Assembly: GCF_027531545.1 (NCBI RefSeq)
Contig: NZ_JAPZSC010000018.1
Location: 186,001-250,000 of the forward strand
DNA from: Silanimonas sp.
GTDB lineage: Bacteria > Pseudomonadota > Gammaproteobacteria > Xanthomonadales > Xanthomonadaceae
Direction: 5' to 3'
Length of the DNA stretch: 64,000 bases
This document shows, one piece after another, positions 62,945 to 64,000 of this stretch. The notes under the pieces were generated by a model. The model saw only the letters and a list, made by a program, of their open reading frames with translations, made no database searches and had not been told where the DNA came from. How positions within the stretch are numbered: position 1 is the stretch's first letter; every line of letters begins with the position of its first letter. The position numbers and the translations under genes were made by a program.

Positions 62945-62960
62945 CGGCACGGGTCTTGCA
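62945..62960 (+). promoter_or_regulatory. Sigma-54 promoter of fliL
   Basis: CGGCACGGGTCTTGCA matches TGGCACG-N4-TTGCA at every position except the first base. GG is at -24 (62946-62947) and GC at -12 (62958-62959), exactly ten bases apart. Transcription should start near 62971, 19 bp before fliL. Confidence 0.85.
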
Positions 62961-62989
62961 CTCCCCACCACGACCGCAAGGACCCACCC

Positions 62990-63529
62990 ATGGCCGACAA
63001 AAAGCCCGCACCCGCCGCCGCACCCGCCGACGCCGCCGCCAAACCCAACGTGCCGCTGGTGCCGATCATCGGCGCCGCGCTCGGTTCGGCCGTCCTGGTG
63101 GCCGGCATCATGTTCTTCATGATGCCCAAGCCGGCGCATGCTCCGGCCGAGGGCGACGAGGCGGCGGAAGGCGCCGAGGCGGAGGAGGGCGAGGAGGGCG
63201 CGCCGAAGGCCGAGACCCGCTACATCGAGGTCAAGGACCCGCTGGTGGTCAACCTCACCGGCGGCAGCGCCAAGTACCTGCAGGTGCAGATCCAGCTCGC
63301 CACCAAGAGCGAGGAGGGCCAGAAGGCCATCGAGACCCACCTGCCGGCGATCCGCAGTGGCTTGCTGGTGATGTTCCGCCAGCTCACCAACGAGGAGCTG
63401 TCCCAGCCCGACATCATGGTGACCCTGCAGGAGAAGGCCCTCGGGGAGACGAACAAGGTGCTGGAGGCTGAAACCGGCAAGAAGGACACCGTGACCGCCC
63501 TGCTGTTCACCAGCTTCGTCACCCAATAA
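62990..63529 (+). CDS. fliL: Flagellar basal body-associated protein FliL
   Basis: A 179-residue protein: Ala/Pro/Lys-rich N-terminus, one helix (IIGAALGSAVLVAGIMFFMM), an acidic segment (EGDEAAEGAEAEEGEEG), then the FliL periplasmic domain (YIEVKDPLVVNLTGGSAKYLQVQIQL, split as YIEVKDPLVVNL and KYLQVQIQL) ending LLFTSFVTQ. It supports the stator near the motor. Starts the separate fliL operon under its sigma-54 promoter, about 16 kb from fliK. Confidence 0.95.
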   Translation: MADKKPAPAAAPADAAAKPNVPLVPIIGAALGSAVLVAGIMFFMMPKPAHAPAEGDEAAEGAEAEEGEEGAPKAETRYIEVKDPLVVNLTGGSAKYLQVQIQLATKSEEGQKAIETHLPAIRSGLLVMFRQLTNEELSQPDIMVTLQEKALGETNKVLEAETGKKDTVTALLFTSFVTQ

Positions 63530-63538
63530 GCGACGGCC

Positions 63539-64000
63539 ATGAGCGACCTGCTTTCCCAGGATGAGATCGACGCCCTGCTCCACGGCGTCGACTCGGGCGC
63601 GGTCGAGACCGAGACCGACGTCGATCCCGGCGTGGCGCGGTCCTTCGACTTCGCCACCCAGGACCGCATCGTCCGCGGGCGCATGCCCACCCTGGAGATG
63701 GTCAACGAGCGCTTCGCGCGCATGTGGCGCGTTGGCCTGTTCAACCTGCTGCGCCGCTCCGCCGACCTCTCGGTACGCGGCGTCGAGCTGATGAAGTTCG
63801 CCGACTACCTGCACACGCTCTACGTGCCGACGAACCTCAACCTGATCAAGATGAAGCCGCTGCGCGGCACCGGCCTCATCGTCTTCGAGCCGACGCTGGT
63901 GTTCGCGGTGCTCGACAACTTCTTCGGTGGCGCCGGCCGCTTCCCCGCGAAGATCGAAGGCCGGGAGTTCACGCCGACCGAGATGCGCGTCATCCAGCTG
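63539..64000 (+). CDS. fliM: Flagellar motor switch protein FliM (partial, cut by window end)
   Basis: The first 154 residues of FliM, continuing past the window. It begins MSDLLSQDEIDALLHGVD, the CheY-phosphate-binding EIDALL motif, followed by FDFATQDRIVRGRMPTLEMV and DNFFGGAGRF. FliM with FliN and FliG forms the switch complex. The ATG lies nine bases after the fliL stop, with no separate promoter visible. Confidence 0.96.
   Translation, partial: MSDLLSQDEIDALLHGVDSGAVETETDVDPGVARSFDFATQDRIVRGRMPTLEMVNERFARMWRVGLFNLLRRSADLSVRGVELMKFADYLHTLYVPTNLNLIKMKPLRGTGLIVFEPTLVFAVLDNFFGGAGRFPAKIEGREFTPTEMRVIQL

Larger units (their letters stand above)
62524..62989. other. 466-bp intergenic region between the response regulator and fliL
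   Basis: No convincing gene lies in this gap. It carries a minus-strand intrinsic terminator (62631-62667), a G-rich stretch about 62650-62735 on the plus strand, and the sigma-54 promoter of fliL (62945-62960). The reading frame of the regulator stays open leftward-to-rightward through much of it on the minus strand, but it is proline-rich and passes through the terminator, so it is not coding. Confidence 0.7.

Overview
The window is a GC-rich chromosomal segment spanning the replication origin of a motile gammaproteobacterium. It most resembles Xanthomonadales/Lysobacterales. The reasons are the order mnmE-yidC-rnpA-rpmH / dnaA-dnaN-recF-gyrB, followed by tonB-exbB-exbD-exbD-pdxJ, and the [17 protein letters not shown]-type start of DnaA. 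Codon use looks uniform, and I see no insertion sequence, prophage, CRISPR array, tRNA or rRNA. Assignment below order level is not possible by eye.

Left arm (1-16.1 kb): a DCC thiol-redox protein; a 23S rRNA methyltransferase of the RlmI type; two overlapping, apparently duplicated membrane diguanylate cyclases; a rhomboid protease; and a four-gene MacAB-like ABC export operon. That operon has three membrane-fusion modules in two proteins. Next come a divergent AsnC regulator and phenylalanine hydroxylase (phhA), then a compact four-gene operon of periplasmic cupredoxin, GGDEF-EAL protein, DUF3034 protein and lipoprotein truncated hemoglobin.

Origin region (16.1-26.9 kb): mnmE, yidC, rnpA and rpmH run leftward. 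dnaA, dnaN, recF and gyrB run rightward. Back-to-back promoters separate rpmH and dnaA, and a DnaA box lies just after the dnaA promoter. The dnaA-dnaN gap holds further DnaA boxes and is the likely oriC. Three parS-like 16-mers lie in recF and just upstream of the gyrB promoter.

Middle (26.9-40.0 kb): a CPBP protease; an inactive-transglutaminase/7TM protein paired with a RimK-like ATP-grasp protein; a TPR protein; the tonB-exbB-exbD-exbD energy-transducing operon; pdxJ; a beta-propeller-sensor diguanylate cyclase; a 53-residue DUF2256 protein; and a phospholipase D-type cardiolipin synthase.

Right arm (40.0-64.0 kb): the flagellar operon fliEFGHIJK starts from a perfect sigma-54 promoter. 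It is separated from fliL-fliM, which has its own sigma-54 promoter, by about 16 kb of non-flagellar genes. These are an RDD/SpoIIM/DUF4129/DUF4350/MoxR/DUF58 cluster, a Yip1 protein, a second MacA-MacB-type exporter, a secreted M20 amidohydrolase, and a CHASE2 histidine kinase convergent with an OmpR-type regulator. fliM runs off the end of the window.

Overall this is conserved core chromosome. The most interesting parts are the cupredoxin/c-di-GMP/hemoglobin operon, the parS cluster, the fused double membrane-fusion protein, and the split flagellar operon.
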